Shown here: positions 40,256 to 49,686 of the stretch, piece after piece | Position numbering within the stretch: position 1 is the first letter of the stretch | Layout of the letters: each line of letters opens with the position of its first letter | Assembly (NCBI GenBank): GCA_963794955.1 | Contig: CAWCGF010000039.1 | Span: forward strand, 494,171-558,170 | DNA from: JAFDVL01 sp963794955 | Lineage (GTDB): Bacteria; Acidobacteriota; Blastocatellia; RBC074 | Direction: 5' to 3' | Length of the DNA: 64,000 nucleotides | Program-made: the position numbers and the translations under genes | Notes under the pieces: generated by a model | The model's database searches: none | What the model was told of the DNA's origin: nothing | The model's input: only the letters and a program-made list of their open reading frames with translations

Positions 40256-41917
40256 TTATCGCGCCACTTTGCTTGCTAATTTTATATTTCTCATCAGTTT
40301 GTAAATCGGGTACACCTTACCATCTCCCAGGTAATCATCCAAGAAATTCCAGGCCACGAAGCCATCACCGCTTTCGGCTTCGAGCAAATGAAAGATCAGC
40401 TTTGCCAGCGGTTGGGCTGTCTGAATGACAATGGAGCCCGCCGGAAAATCCACCTTATCCGATTGTGCGTGTCCCTTGATCGTGATTTCACGGTGACCTT
40501 GAAACACGCGGGTCGCACGAGTGAATTTATCAACGACAAAGCTTTCGACTTCAATGCTCATTGGCTTGGTCAAAGCTTCCAGCGCAATGCCGTGCGCTTT
40601 GAGTTTGGCCAGGATTGGTTGCAGCCCCGCATCATTGCGGAGCAAGTACGCCCGCGGCACAGCGACGTTTCGTTTCGCCGCGAACAGGCCATAATCCAGC
40701 ATCTGTACCGACGTGAATTTATCTTCGAGCATCGTGGTCATCATCTTACCGGAACGCGGATTCTGTTTCTTTACTACTTCTCCGACTAAAATCTCGACGG
40801 GTTTGTCGAGCGCCTTGCTATCAAATTCAACGCCTAGTTCGGCGGTCTTGCGAGCAAATGTATCTTTGTCCACGCGCTTGAGCAACGCCACAATTTCTTT
40901 CGCGTGGGCGGCGGAGTATTTGTAAATCTCCTCGACAAAGGCTTCCGTCACAGCCACACGTCCACGAAAATCCAAGTAGCTATACGCTTCCGACAAAATC
41001 GTCAGCCGATTGCGCAGTCCCGCGTAGTTATTGCCGTAACGCGGGCGATGGTCGAACGTCGCCCAGACTTTTTCCTTGCCTTCCTGTTTCTGCGATTGAA
41101 AGTTCTCGAATTCGTACTGCAACGCATCTTTGGTCGAAAAATTGCCGTAGTAATACGTCCGAAACTTATGCTGCTGCAACATCGCTTGCGTCACCGCAGG
41201 CAACATCTTGTCGCGCTCAAATGAAATCAAACGCGCATCCGCATTGGGATTCAGCATCGGCGAGTAGGTCAAATGATAGCCGTGGTACGAGCCGTTCGTC
41301 GTGTGCAAATCTACGATCAGATGCGGGTCCCAAGCATTGAATAAGTTGATCAACGCACGCGCTTCAACCGATTCCATTTTCATGTAATCGCGGTTGAGGT
41401 CTAAGCGATTGGCATTCTCGCGCGTGCCGACGCCCGCAATGGGGCCGTTTTGCGCCGTCCGATTGTTGAGGCTGATTTTCTCGTTGCCATCGGCGTTGTA
41501 AATCGGCGCAATCAGGATCACGAGCTTATCCAACAGGGGGCGCAAATCACCGAGCGCCAGGCGGCGCGCAATATGTTGCAGCGCTTCTTTGCCTTCGACT
41601 TCACCCGCATGGATATTGGCTTGGACGAACAGAATGGCTTTGCCTGAAGCGTGCGCGGCTTGCGGCGTAGCAACCATTGGGCTCGCCATAATCAGTAGCG
41701 GCATAGCGCGTCCTTCTTCCGTTTTGCCGAAGGATTTGACGCGTAATAACTTCGTGCGTTTTTGCAGTTCCGTGATGAAATTCATCACATCCGCATAACG
41801 GCTGGTTTCTTCATAATTCGAGAGTTCGGCACGCGATTTCAGCGCAGTGTCTTGAGCTTTAGTTGGCATAACAGGTATCAGTAAAAAGAGGATAAAGAAC
41901 CACCGCTTCTTGGCCAT
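40256..41917 (-). CDS. M14-family zinc carboxypeptidase, exported
   Basis: 553 residues from ATG 41917, which starts the signal peptide MAKKRWFFILFLLIPVMPTKAQ; the longer frame lies over a palindrome. The zinc ligands are HAGE in VQANIHAGEVEGKEALQHIARRL and the His of LIVDLHTTNGSYHGYHLTYSP. Substrate residues NRDYMKMES and the catalytic Glu region ILSEAYSYLDF are in place. The last 200 residues form an additional domain without clear match. It would remove C-terminal residues from peptides or cell-wall fragments in the periplasm. Confidence 0.88.
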   Translation of the reverse strand: MAKKRWFFILFLLIPVMPTKAQDTALKSRAELSNYEETSRYADVMNFITELQKRTKLLRVKSFGKTEEGRAMPLLIMASPMVATPQAAHASGKAILFVQANIHAGEVEGKEALQHIARRLALGDLRPLLDKLVILIAPIYNADGNEKISLNNRTAQNGPIAGVGTRENANRLDLNRDYMKMESVEARALINLFNAWDPHLIVDLHTTNGSYHGYHLTYSPMLNPNADARLISFERDKMLPAVTQAMLQQHKFRTYYYGNFSTKDALQYEFENFQSQKQEGKEKVWATFDHRPRYGNNYAGLRNRLTILSEAYSYLDFRGRVAVTEAFVEEIYKYSAAHAKEIVALLKRVDKDTFARKTAELGVEFDSKALDKPVEILVGEVVKKQNPRSGKMMTTMLEDKFTSVQMLDYGLFAAKRNVAVPRAYLLRNDAGLQPILAKLKAHGIALEALTKPMSIEVESFVVDKFTRATRVFQGHREITIKGHAQSDKVDFPAGSIVIQTAQPLAKLIFHLLEAESGDGFVAWNFLDDYLGDGKVYPIYKLMRNIKLASKVAR

Positions 41918-41940
41918 TAAGAGAACCTTTCTTGCTCTTG

Positions 41941-42029
41941 AATGTACAGCAAACATTCCAGTTTGCTGCTGACTTTATCAGCGAATGCTTGGTCGAGACA
42001 GCAGCAATCTTTCCAATTTGCTGTACATT
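41941..42029. repeat. Palindromic element, AGCAAACT family (copy 4, diverged core)
   Basis: Arms 41941-41970 and 42000-42029 share the outer TGTACAGCAAA/TTTGCTGTACA and the inner GCTGCT/AGCAGC stretches, while the central hairpin part has diverged (ACATTCCAGT against ATCTTTCCAAT). It lies between the M14 peptidase gene and the DUF2752 gene. Confidence 0.8.
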
Positions 42030-42032
42030 ACA

Positions 42033-42491
42033 TCACCGCATCGCCCAAATCTTGTACACCCAAGCGAGCACAAACAACGCCACCAGCACATACATCACCG
42101 CGTTTGAGCCACGCGCAGTCAGCACCTTCATCCAGGGCACACGTCGCTGCATCAGCAAGAACGACAGCGGAATCAGCGCCATAGTGATAAGACAAGCCAG
42201 CAAACCAAACGGCTGCGTGATGAAAGCTTCGTAAAAATGCAGCCGAACAGTGTGTGCAAAGCTCGTCGTCATCCCACAAGTCGGGCACGGAATCCCAGTC
42301 ATCTGATGGAAGAAACAAGGTGGCAAACCAAGCTGTTGATGCGTCCCCCAGCCATTCGGCGCAGGCGACAACCAGCGTGCCATCGTTAACACTACGCCTG
42401 ACACAGACATGAGCGCGATATATTGCGCACGATCACGCGACGCATACGCTGACCTGGCAACAGCCTGGTTGGTGTTCGATAAAAAGCTCAT
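42033..42491 (-). CDS. DUF2752 membrane protein
   Basis: 152 residues from ATG 42491. The DUF2752 signature is GLPPCFFHQMTGIPCPTCGMTTSFAHTVRLHFYEAFITQPFGLL, with paired cysteines in CPTCGMT. Two more membrane helices follow. The start codon shares one base with the stop of the upstream gene (TAATG), so translation is coupled. Function unknown for the family; often beside zinc-ribbon DUF4190 proteins, as here. Confidence 0.9.
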   Translation of the reverse strand: MSFLSNTNQAVARSAYASRDRAQYIALMSVSGVVLTMARWLSPAPNGWGTHQQLGLPPCFFHQMTGIPCPTCGMTTSFAHTVRLHFYEAFITQPFGLLACLITMALIPLSFLLMQRRVPWMKVLTARGSNAVMYVLVALFVLAWVYKIWAMR

Positions 42492-42994
42492 TATTGTTGT
42501 AATGCGCTGCCAGCGATCCCTAGTGCAATCAGCACAAAATAAAGTACCCCAACTAAACAAGAAAGAGCTGTCACCACGACTCCGATCCAAAAGCCCGCTT
42601 TGGCGTAGCCCATACCGGCTGGGGAAGATTGTCCCTGGGTGATCGCATTCATTTCCAGTTTGCCGATAATCATGCCGGGAATACTCAACAGTGGCCCGCA
42701 GGTAAAGATTGAAACAATGCTCAAAATCAACGAAGCAATCGCTTTACCGCTAGCTCCCGCAGGCATTGGCGCTTGGTAGTTTCCATAACCAGGATTGGAT
42801 AGTGGATTGGATTGTCCGGGTGGATATTGACTTTGATAACCCGCATAGCCCGCTGACGGCGGATCAGGCGGTAGGGGCGAACTGGGCGGTCTAGGTGTTG
42901 CGGGTGGCGCTTGCGGCGAAGTAAGCGCGTTCCCACAGCCCCGGCAAAACTGTGCGTCATCCCGGTTTGTCGTCCCGCAAGAAGTGCAAATCAT
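42491..42994 (-). CDS. Zinc-ribbon DUF4190-type membrane protein
   Basis: 167 residues. The N-terminal zinc ribbon is CTSCGTTNRDDAQFCRGCG, then about 50 Pro/Gly/Tyr-rich residues, then two membrane helices (GKAIASLILSIVSIFTCGPLLSIPGMIIGKLEM..; AGFWIGVVVTALSCLVGVLYFVLIALGI) with the DUF4190 pattern GKAIASLILSI. First gene of a two-gene unit with the DUF2752 protein. Role unknown. Confidence 0.88.
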   Translation of the reverse strand: MICTSCGTTNRDDAQFCRGCGNALTSPQAPPATPRPPSSPLPPDPPSAGYAGYQSQYPPGQSNPLSNPGYGNYQAPMPAGASGKAIASLILSIVSIFTCGPLLSIPGMIIGKLEMNAITQGQSSPAGMGYAKAGFWIGVVVTALSCLVGVLYFVLIALGIAGSALQQ

Positions 42995-43102
42995 AAGTAA
43001 GTGAATCCTCCTGAAATATTTGCCACGAATTTACACGAATCCGTCTGAATTCCAAACAGCCAGCCAGCTTATCTGACGGCTTCCCTGCCAAAAGAAAACG
43101 TA

Positions 43103-43146
43103 TTGACGGCATCTTCATACTTAGTGTATAAAATACACTAAGGTGG
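43103..43146 (+). promoter_or_regulatory. Promoter with overlapping palindromic operator for pncB
   Basis: TTGACG (43103-43108), 18 bases, TATAAA (43127-43132). A perfect 23-bp palindrome, CTTAGTGTAT-AAA-ATACACTAAG (43120-43142), covers the -10 and the likely start point, and AAGGTGG just after it is the ribosome site. A repressor bound here would block polymerase. The NAD-related regulators NrtR, NiaR and NadQ are candidates; none is encoded in the window. Confidence 0.8.
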
Positions 43147-43150
43147 TTAT

Positions 43151-44533
43151 ATGAACCGAATGTATGGACTAGCAACTGATTTATACCAATTGACGATGGC
43201 AGCGGGTTATCACGCGCATCGTCATACCGAAAAAGCCAGCTTTGAATTATTTGCGCGCAGGCTACCATCTAACCGTTCATACCTAGTCGTCGCGGGACTG
43301 GAACAAGCGGTGGAGTATTTGCGCAACCTGCGTTTCAGCGTAGAGGAGATCGCTTTTCTACAATCGCTGCCCGTCTTCGCTCATGTCTCGCCTGATTTCT
43401 TTGCGTATTTGCGCGATTTCCGTTTCAGCGGTGACGTGTGGGCAATGCCGGAAGGCACGGTTGCCTTTGCGGGTGAGCCATTCTTGCGGGTGACCGCGCC
43501 GCTGATCGAAGCGCAAATCCTCGAAACCTATTTGCTGGCGACGATCAATTTCCAAACTCTGATTGCGAGCAAAGCCGCGCGCATCGTTAATGCGGCCAAC
43601 GAACACAGCATCATCGAATTCGGCGCACGGCGCGCCCACGGTATGGATGCGGCGTTGTATGCCGCGCGCGCAGCCTTCATCGGGGGTTGCATCGGCACGT
43701 CGAATGTTGAGGCTGCGATGCAATTTGGAATCCCCGTTTATGGCACCGCGGCGCATTCGTGGATTATGTCGTTTGAGCGCGAGACTGATGCCTTTCGCGC
43801 CTTTCACGAAATCTTTCCTGAACATACGACGCTGTTGCTCGATACTTACGACACATTAGCAGCAGCAAAATTAGCGACCGATATTGGCCCCTCCCTGCGC
43901 GGCGTGCGACTTGATAGCGGTGATTTGTGCGAGCTGTCGAAACAGGTACGCGTGATCCTCGACCAAGCCGGGTTGCAACAAACAAAGATTATGGCAAGTG
44001 GTGATTTGGACGAATTCAAGATCGCCGCGATGTTGGCCAACGGCGCGCGGATTGACTCATTCGGAGTGGGCACAGAGCTTTCGACTTCGCGCGATGAACC
44101 AGCGTTGGGCGGCGTTTACAAACTGGTGGAATTGAATGGCCAACCAAAAATGAAACTGAGCCAGGACAAAGCCACGTACCCGAACTGCAAACAGGTGTGG
44201 CGCGAATATGCGGATGATGGCTCGTTCCTCGGCGACAGTATCGGCATTGTCACGGAGGAGAATCTTCGTGGTGAGACATTACTCAAACCGATGATACGCG
44301 GCGGCGAATTGATTGCGCCACTGCCCAGCTTGGTGGAAATACAAACGCACGCGCGTAAGCAATTGCAAAGCCTGCCGGAAATTTACAAGGCGCTCACACA
44401 GCCTCAACGCTACCCGGTCAGATACAGCGCCAAGTTGGAGAACCATAGGCAAGCGTTGTTGCGGGCATTTGTCAAAGCGAAAGTACAGGTCAGGGGGGCA
44501 GCGGGCGAGAGTCTGGTGACCCTAGATCAATGA
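43151..44533 (+). CDS. pncB: Nicotinate phosphoribosyltransferase
   Basis: 460 residues. Motifs of the family are LATDLYQLTMAAGYHAHRHTEKASFELFARRLPSNRSYLVVAGLEQAV, IVNAANEHSIIEFGARRAHGMDAALYAARAAFIGGCIGTSN, the PRPP-site region GVRLDSGDLCELSKQVR and DSFGVGTELSTSRDEPALGGVYKLVE. It makes nicotinate mononucleotide from nicotinate and PRPP in NAD salvage. Its 3' end overlaps that of the convergent glycosyltransferase gene by 44 bases. Confidence 0.95.
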   Translation: MNRMYGLATDLYQLTMAAGYHAHRHTEKASFELFARRLPSNRSYLVVAGLEQAVEYLRNLRFSVEEIAFLQSLPVFAHVSPDFFAYLRDFRFSGDVWAMPEGTVAFAGEPFLRVTAPLIEAQILETYLLATINFQTLIASKAARIVNAANEHSIIEFGARRAHGMDAALYAARAAFIGGCIGTSNVEAAMQFGIPVYGTAAHSWIMSFERETDAFRAFHEIFPEHTTLLLDTYDTLAAAKLATDIGPSLRGVRLDSGDLCELSKQVRVILDQAGLQQTKIMASGDLDEFKIAAMLANGARIDSFGVGTELSTSRDEPALGGVYKLVELNGQPKMKLSQDKATYPNCKQVWREYADDGSFLGDSIGIVTEENLRGETLLKPMIRGGELIAPLPSLVEIQTHARKQLQSLPEIYKALTQPQRYPVRYSAKLENHRQALLRAFVKAKVQVRGAAGESLVTLDQ

Positions 44534-46220
44534 CGCGCATGTTCTGCGGCGAAGTACCATAAATGATCGGATAGGTCTTTTGCTCATCATCCAATGGCGT
44601 GCTGGCGTGCGAGTTTAAAATCACCAAATAGCGCACGCCCAGTTTGCGCCATCGCTCCCAGCTTTCTTTCGGCTCGCTGTAAGTCACGGCTTTGCGCCCT
44701 GTGTAAAGAAAAAACTGTGCGGGATTGTTTGCCGCTACAATAGCATCAGGCGGCAAATTATTTTGCACCCAAGCCAGCGTTGCCTTCACCTCATTAAATT
44801 CTGCCCGCCACGACACGGACTCCGGCGCTTGCTTTACGTGCCGGAGATAGCTCCAATGATCGTAGCTATACAACGCCAATACGCACAGCATAAATACGCG
44901 CGGCACAGCCCAAGCATCTTTGATCGCCGTGACTCGCCATCGTGCTAATATTGCCAAGCCTTGCAAGATGTAATGCAGCAAAAATGGCGCGAGCGGCAGC
45001 AGAAAGCGAAACGTCAGCCAAGGCCAAACGACAATGAGAGAAAGTGAGCAAAACAACAAAATCTCCGCCAAGGAAACGCGCTGGCAGGCGACCCTGAAAA
45101 GCCCGATCAGCGCCAATATTGCCAAGCCCAAAGAAATCATCTGCGTCGCTTTGACTTGTCCCATTACAGCGCTTTTCAAGCCGCCAATTTCTCCTAATCC
45201 CAAGACCTCCGCGCCACTCTCTGACGCATCACGTAAAGCGGACGGGAGTACAATTCCGCACAAATCATGTGCAACGATATTAGAAATATTTTTCCCGATC
45301 CGTGTCGGCAAATCACGCCAGGTTTCAGCACCCGACTCGCTGTCACCTGCGCGCTTCATCCAAAACTGCTCGCCATAGCTGTACAGAATATAGCCACCGT
45401 GCATTTGCTTTTGTTCAACTGTTGGGGCCTGTAACCGTGCATAAAACAGCCAGGGCAAAACCAGGAGCGCGACACAACCAGCAAAGACGAAAGCCGTTTT
45501 CTGCTCACGCTCTTTGAGCAAATAGATCACTACGGCTGCCACCAAAGTGATCGCAACGGAACGAGTCAAAAACGTAGCCGCCGCTAAGGCTCCAGCAAAT
45601 GCCGCCCACTGCCATTGCCCCCGTTCCCCTCGCTGCCCAACCGCCTTTTCAATCAGGCACACTGTGAGCATCTGCCCCAAAGTAAACACACACTCCGACA
45701 TCACGGTGGAGGTAGCAAGGAACACAAAAGCAGGCATCGCCGTCACCGCGGTAGCAACAGCGAGGGCAAGATAATTTGGCAACGTAGAGAATCGAGCAAG
45801 GTAAAAATACGTCACGCCCCCAAGCAAAAGCATCGCCCCCATCGAAACCCCTTTGAGCAACCAAAGATGCTCGGCTGTAGGTGGTAGCAAGGGCAATAGC
45901 CAAGAAAGCAAGAACGGAAAAGCGGGCGGGTAACTTGGCAAAATATCAGGCAGGGGAGAATTAATCAGTTGATACCCTTGCCCCGTCGCCAGGCTTTTGG
46001 CGAGCAACACATACCAGGCATCATCGCGCACCTGCCCGATGACCTCATCCAAACGCAGGTAATAAAGCCATCCGAGGGGCAACACGAGAGCAAGAAAAAC
46101 CAGCCCGGGTTTCACACGATTTGCTGCCGGAAGCACGAGTCGCTGCCAGCGGTGACGGTCGAGTGTAATGGCTGGCTCTTCGATCATAGTGAGGCTTTGC
46201 GGGAACTGTTTATTGCCCAC
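44490..46220 (-). CDS. ArnT/PMT-like (GT39/GT83-type) membrane glycosyltransferase
   Basis: 576 residues with about ten membrane helices. The first luminal loop has the acidic pair of the GT-C fold (GQVRDDAWYVLLAKSLATGQGY), followed by LPSYPPAFPFLLSWLLP. A soluble C-terminal part reads PPDAIVAANNPAQFFLYTGRKAVTYSEPKESWERW. Such enzymes transfer a sugar from a polyprenyl-phosphate donor to lipid or protein outside the membrane. The GTG start overlaps the end of the ligase-like gene by 11 bases; ATG 46187 is an alternative. Confidence 0.8.
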   Translation of the reverse strand: MGNKQFPQSLTMIEEPAITLDRHRWQRLVLPAANRVKPGLVFLALVLPLGWLYYLRLDEVIGQVRDDAWYVLLAKSLATGQGYQLINSPLPDILPSYPPAFPFLLSWLLPLLPPTAEHLWLLKGVSMGAMLLLGGVTYFYLARFSTLPNYLALAVATAVTAMPAFVFLATSTVMSECVFTLGQMLTVCLIEKAVGQRGERGQWQWAAFAGALAAATFLTRSVAITLVAAVVIYLLKEREQKTAFVFAGCVALLVLPWLFYARLQAPTVEQKQMHGGYILYSYGEQFWMKRAGDSESGAETWRDLPTRIGKNISNIVAHDLCGIVLPSALRDASESGAEVLGLGEIGGLKSAVMGQVKATQMISLGLAILALIGLFRVACQRVSLAEILLFCSLSLIVVWPWLTFRFLLPLAPFLLHYILQGLAILARWRVTAIKDAWAVPRVFMLCVLALYSYDHWSYLRHVKQAPESVSWRAEFNEVKATLAWVQNNLPPDAIVAANNPAQFFLYTGRKAVTYSEPKESWERWRKLGVRYLVILNSHASTPLDDEQKTYPIIYGTSPQNMRVIDLGSPDSRPLPP

Positions 46221-48231
46221 GCATAAGTCGCGCGCGTTCTTGAATGACAGCCAAACCGAATCTAGGTTCCAGTCTGGCAGGATGCGGAAGGCCTTGCTGC
46301 GCGGCGGTCAGCGTCGCGGCTTTGAGACCGTCTTGCAAAATCAACTCCCATACAACGGCATCTCCGGCCTTGATAGTACGCATCATCGCGCGTTGTTCGT
46401 TCGCCGCCTGTAACTGTCCCTCTTTGGCCAAGGCTTCCGCGTACAACAGGCGCGTAAAGACCGTGCCCGGATAAGCCTCAACCGCTTGTTGCAAGACTTT
46501 GCGGGCAGCAGTTGGCTGCCCTAGTTGTGCATAAGAAAAAGACAACATCGCGTGGCTGAAAATATCGTTGACCCCATGCTCTATACCATATTCGAGATGG
46601 TGAACTGCGGCGAGCGGATTGTTGTTTCGATAAAACAATGCGCCCAACTCGGCAGAGGCGGAAAAATTATAAGGGTCTAGCGCCAGGGCTTTTTGATAAA
46701 GCGCCTTGCTTTGCGCCGGGTCTGCCAGACTTTGCGTTTGTGCTTGGAACTGAAAATGCTCGCTGCTGAGCACCTGTCCGGTACGCACACAAGCCAAGAG
46801 TAAGAGAACGGCGAAGGCAATCACCGCCCCTTGTCGGTAAGAACTTGCTCGTGTAATTCTGCGTTCGGTGTTCTTCTTGTTGGGCAAAAGCAGCGCGACT
46901 AACAGGAAGAACAGTCCTCCGCATGGAATCCAACGAAACGAAAATGACGTCAGGCTGGAGCTGATGAAAAACGCCAGCGCGCTGCTACTCACACCTAATG
47001 CGAGCCAGCGTTGTGGCGGCGGCGTCTGCCACAATAATCCCGCCAGGGCGAAAATCAGGCCGCTGATCAAGACAAGACCAATCACGCCCAATTCGCCTAA
47101 AATTTCCAGCCACTCATTATGCGTTCGATAAACGCAAGCCACACCTTCGGTTTGCGAGAAGTCTTGCACACGCCCCCAAACAGGATGCGTATTGGCCACG
47201 CGGCGATAGGTTACATAACTGGTTTTGTAGGCGCCCGCGCCTGTGCCCAGTACTGGATGCGCCCGCGCCATTTCCAGCGCGGTGGCCCAAAACTGGAGCC
47301 GCGAACTGGTGTCAACCTCCAGGTTACGAATGCCTTCGACTTGCTTTAGCACGAAGTCCTTGCCCGTTTCCTTACTCAGTGGGTCTTGCGTTTTGGCGGG
47401 CCAAGACATTTGCATCCCACCGGCCACAAGCAAAGTGATGACCAAAGTCGCCAAGCGCCAGTTGCTGCGCGGGAGCAGCCACTTCAGCAACAACCCAAGC
47501 GCCAGCAAGCCAAAAGCGAGAGCTAAGGCTAAGATTGGTGTCCGCTGGTAAGTCGAAAGACCGCCCATCAAAACGATGGCTGCCATCACGAGCATACCGC
47601 CAGCCAAAGCCCGGCGGCGGGCGGTCAAATAAATAACCAGAAGTAGCGGCAGAATCGTCACTAATAACTCTGCCTCGACCCCAAAGTTTTTATAGAGAGG
47701 TGAGGTTAGCGGTCGGTTTCCCAGAGAAAACCCATACTGCAACAACCGGAAAAGAGCGATGCCGCCTCCTGCCGTAACTAAAGTCGCCATCAATCCAATG
47801 ACAGATCTCCGCCGTAAAACCACTCGGCCAATCAGCAGAATCGCCGCATAATTGAACCACAAAACACTGTGATCCAGCGTAGCACCAACATCGGCAGTCC
47901 ACAGCAAAGAAGCCCCGCTCCATAAAGCGAACGCTGCCGTCGCCAGCAATAGCCAACGCGCGCGGCCCGACCAATGAAGGACAAGCTTTGTGTTAGAGAA
48001 GGCTTCGCCGCTCAATAAAATCAGGCTTCCCAAGACAACCAGCGTAATGACAAATTCTTGCGATGGCTCACCATTGTGCCCGACTTCCACGTCCGGCGAT
48101 AGCCGCGGAGTGAGCAGCAGTAACGGCAACAGCACAAAAACTCTTTCGGTTAGGCCGTAACCCCGCCAATAAAGACGCAATCGTTCTCTGAGCTTCATAG
48201 AAGTGGCTGCTGGTTCCTGGCTGTCAGCCAT
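46210..48231 (-). CDS. O-antigen ligase / PglL-like Wzy_C membrane protein with TPR tail
   Basis: 673 residues from ATG 48231. About twelve membrane helices with the Wzy_C loop (LEVDTSSRLQFWATALEMARAHPVLGTGAGAYKTSYVTYR..YRTHNEWLEILGELGVIGLVL). This is the hallmark of O-antigen ligases and of pilin/protein O-oligosaccharyltransferases. The last 170 residues are TPRs (SKALYQKALALDPYNFSASAELGALFYRNNNPLAAVHHLEYGIEHG). It follows the pilin and coiled-coil genes on the same strand, the position held by tfpO/pilO in Pseudomonas, so pilin glycosylation is possible. Confidence 0.82.
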   Translation of the reverse strand: MADSQEPAATSMKLRERLRLYWRGYGLTERVFVLLPLLLLTPRLSPDVEVGHNGEPSQEFVITLVVLGSLILLSGEAFSNTKLVLHWSGRARWLLLATAAFALWSGASLLWTADVGATLDHSVLWFNYAAILLIGRVVLRRRSVIGLMATLVTAGGGIALFRLLQYGFSLGNRPLTSPLYKNFGVEAELLVTILPLLLVIYLTARRRALAGGMLVMAAIVLMGGLSTYQRTPILALALAFGLLALGLLLKWLLPRSNWRLATLVITLLVAGGMQMSWPAKTQDPLSKETGKDFVLKQVEGIRNLEVDTSSRLQFWATALEMARAHPVLGTGAGAYKTSYVTYRRVANTHPVWGRVQDFSQTEGVACVYRTHNEWLEILGELGVIGLVLISGLIFALAGLLWQTPPPQRWLALGVSSSALAFFISSSLTSFSFRWIPCGGLFFLLVALLLPNKKNTERRITRASSYRQGAVIAFAVLLLLACVRTGQVLSSEHFQFQAQTQSLADPAQSKALYQKALALDPYNFSASAELGALFYRNNNPLAAVHHLEYGIEHGVNDIFSHAMLSFSYAQLGQPTAARKVLQQAVEAYPGTVFTRLLYAEALAKEGQLQAANEQRAMMRTIKAGDAVVWELILQDGLKAATLTAAQQGLPHPARLEPRFGLAVIQERARLMRGQ

Positions 48232-48300
48232 TAACAATTAGCCTTTAGCCAAAAACACGAGCGGGGCTAACAGCTAAAGACTAACAGCTAATAGCTGTCT
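48232..48300. repeat. Inverted repeat, TTAGC type
   Basis: Left part (TTAACAATTAGCCTTTAGCC) and right part (GGCTAACAGCTAAAGACTAA and on to 48300) are imperfect reverse complements built from TTAGC units. A similar element lies at 55140-55213. Both are intergenic. Confidence 0.65.
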
Positions 48301-49134
48301 TTAGTGTGCTTCGAGAGGGATACCTGCTGCTGCGGCTTTTTGACGGTGCAGTTGCAGTTGATTCGTGAGGGCTTCAATTTTAGTGCGGATTTCTGCCAAT
48401 TCAGCAGCAATTTGTTCCTTTTCCTGACGGAAGCGATTGAGCGTAAAGTTATCACCGCTCGCTTTCTTGAGTGTTTCGGCGTGGTTGTTATTCAGACGCA
48501 TTTGCAAGACCTCCACGCGGGCGCGGGCGGCTTGTAATTCTCCTTGCAACTTATCCTGTTCGCTTTGATATGCCTGTTTATCGGGTTCGCCCTTTTCGTT
48601 CGTCAACGTGACTGGCTGCGCTTTGTATTGGTTCGCATTACCCTCTGCCTGCAAGGCTTCAACTTCTTGCTGTGCCGCTTTCGCCTCCGCCCGTAACCGA
48701 TTTGTCTGTGCAGATAAATTGGAGAGCCGTGCAGTGATTTGCACTTTCGCCTCTGGCGAGGTGGCGGTTGCGCTAAAAAGTTGATTGCGCAGTTGTGTGA
48801 TGGTTAATTCTGTCTGATCTGCATGCGACTCCAGGCCACGCGCTTTTTCTTGTGCTTTGTTAAGTCGCTCCTGCCAGTTTTTCTCCGCCAGTTTTTTTTC
48901 GTCTTCGGGAGGCTGGGCCGTGGCTGTTTTAGCGATCACGGCGGCAGGACTTTTTTCTTCCCTGCCCGAATTCTTGCTGGTTGCCGGTGCAGTCGAGATC
49001 GGAGCAGACGGACGAGCGAAAATGACATCATCGGTTGTCAGGGTGGGGGTAGGTCTGCTGGCCTGGGCCAGGCCGTAGGTTGATAGTCCTAGCAACAAAC
49101 TAAATTCCCAAAGTAGACTGACTCGAATTTTCAT
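48301..49134 (-). CDS. Exported coiled-coil protein
   Basis: 277 residues. Signal peptide (MKIRVSLLWEFSLLLGLSTYGLAQ), a low-complexity Pro/Thr/Ala stretch to residue 75, and then almost continuous heptads (WQERLNKAQEKARGLESHADQTELTITQLRNQLF.., LSNLSAQTNRLRAEAKAAQQEVEALQ.., LQGELQAARARVEVLQMRLNNN.., RFRQEKEQIAAELAEIRTKIEALTNQLQLHR). Periplasmic, possibly structural. It lies between pilA and the ligase-like gene, so a role in pilus assembly or modification is possible. Confidence 0.8.
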   Translation of the reverse strand: MKIRVSLLWEFSLLLGLSTYGLAQASRPTPTLTTDDVIFARPSAPISTAPATSKNSGREEKSPAAVIAKTATAQPPEDEKKLAEKNWQERLNKAQEKARGLESHADQTELTITQLRNQLFSATATSPEAKVQITARLSNLSAQTNRLRAEAKAAQQEVEALQAEGNANQYKAQPVTLTNEKGEPDKQAYQSEQDKLQGELQAARARVEVLQMRLNNNHAETLKKASGDNFTLNRFRQEKEQIAAELAEIRTKIEALTNQLQLHRQKAAAAGIPLEAH

Positions 49135-49154
49135 AATGGTACCTGGAATGGCAA

Positions 49155-49189
49155 ACGAGGGAACAACGTGTTAGCCGTTGTCCCCTCGT
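49155..49189 (-). terminator. Stem-loop downstream of pilA
   Basis: ACGAGGGAACAACG (49155-49168) against CGTTGTCCCCTCGT (49176-49189), 13 of 14 pairs. Reading the minus strand it is followed only by TTTG, so it may be a leaky terminator or a processing stem that sets a high pilin to downstream ratio. Confidence 0.6.
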
Positions 49190-49215
49190 GAAACCCTGAA
49201 TTTGGCGGTCAAGTG

Positions 49216-49686
49216 TTAGCTGCCGGAAGACGAGCCGAGCGCGGTGCCGGAACCATCTGCCAGTTGCGTCGTCGCGCTTGCTGATGCCGCATATCGTACG
49301 ACGCCATCTTCGACGATATTGAATTTACGGTCGCCGGAGGAAGCCGTCGCGGGCGCAGCGCCGATGCAGAAATCTGTCGCTGTGGGTGTCGCCAACACGT
49401 TATCAAACCAGAAGCCTGATTTCGGGGCCGTTGTCGCCGTCGAAGTGCTGACCGTCGTGTCAACTAACGAAGCCGTATTCAACTGCGCCAACGTGCCATA
49501 AACATTGTTGTTGCCTTGATACGTCACTTCCGCGCTGGCGCAGGTGCGCAATGCGCCAATCGCTGACGCTTCGTTCGCCGTCTTGCGCGCTTGTAACAAA
49601 TTCGGAATCGCGATGGCGGCGATAATGCCGATAATTGCCACCACAATCAATAACTCGATCAATGAAAAGCCTTGCTCTTTCTTCAT
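49216..49686 (-). CDS. pilA: Type IV pilin-like protein (major pilin candidate)
   Basis: 156 residues. The class III prepilin signature is MKKEQG|FSLIELLIVVAIIGIIAAIAIPNLLQARKTANEASA, with a six-residue leader cut before Phe. A DUF-like globular head has two Cys (LRTCASAEVT; TDFCIGAAP). The C-terminus is Ser-rich (DGSGTALGSSSGS), as in pilins that carry a glycan on the terminal Ser. A sigma-54-type promoter is 131 bases upstream, and an O-oligosaccharyltransferase-like gene lies downstream. Confidence 0.95.
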   Translation of the reverse strand: MKKEQGFSLIELLIVVAIIGIIAAIAIPNLLQARKTANEASAIGALRTCASAEVTYQGNNNVYGTLAQLNTASLVDTTVSTSTATTAPKSGFWFDNVLATPTATDFCIGAAPATASSGDRKFNIVEDGVVRYAASASATTQLADGSGTALGSSSGS

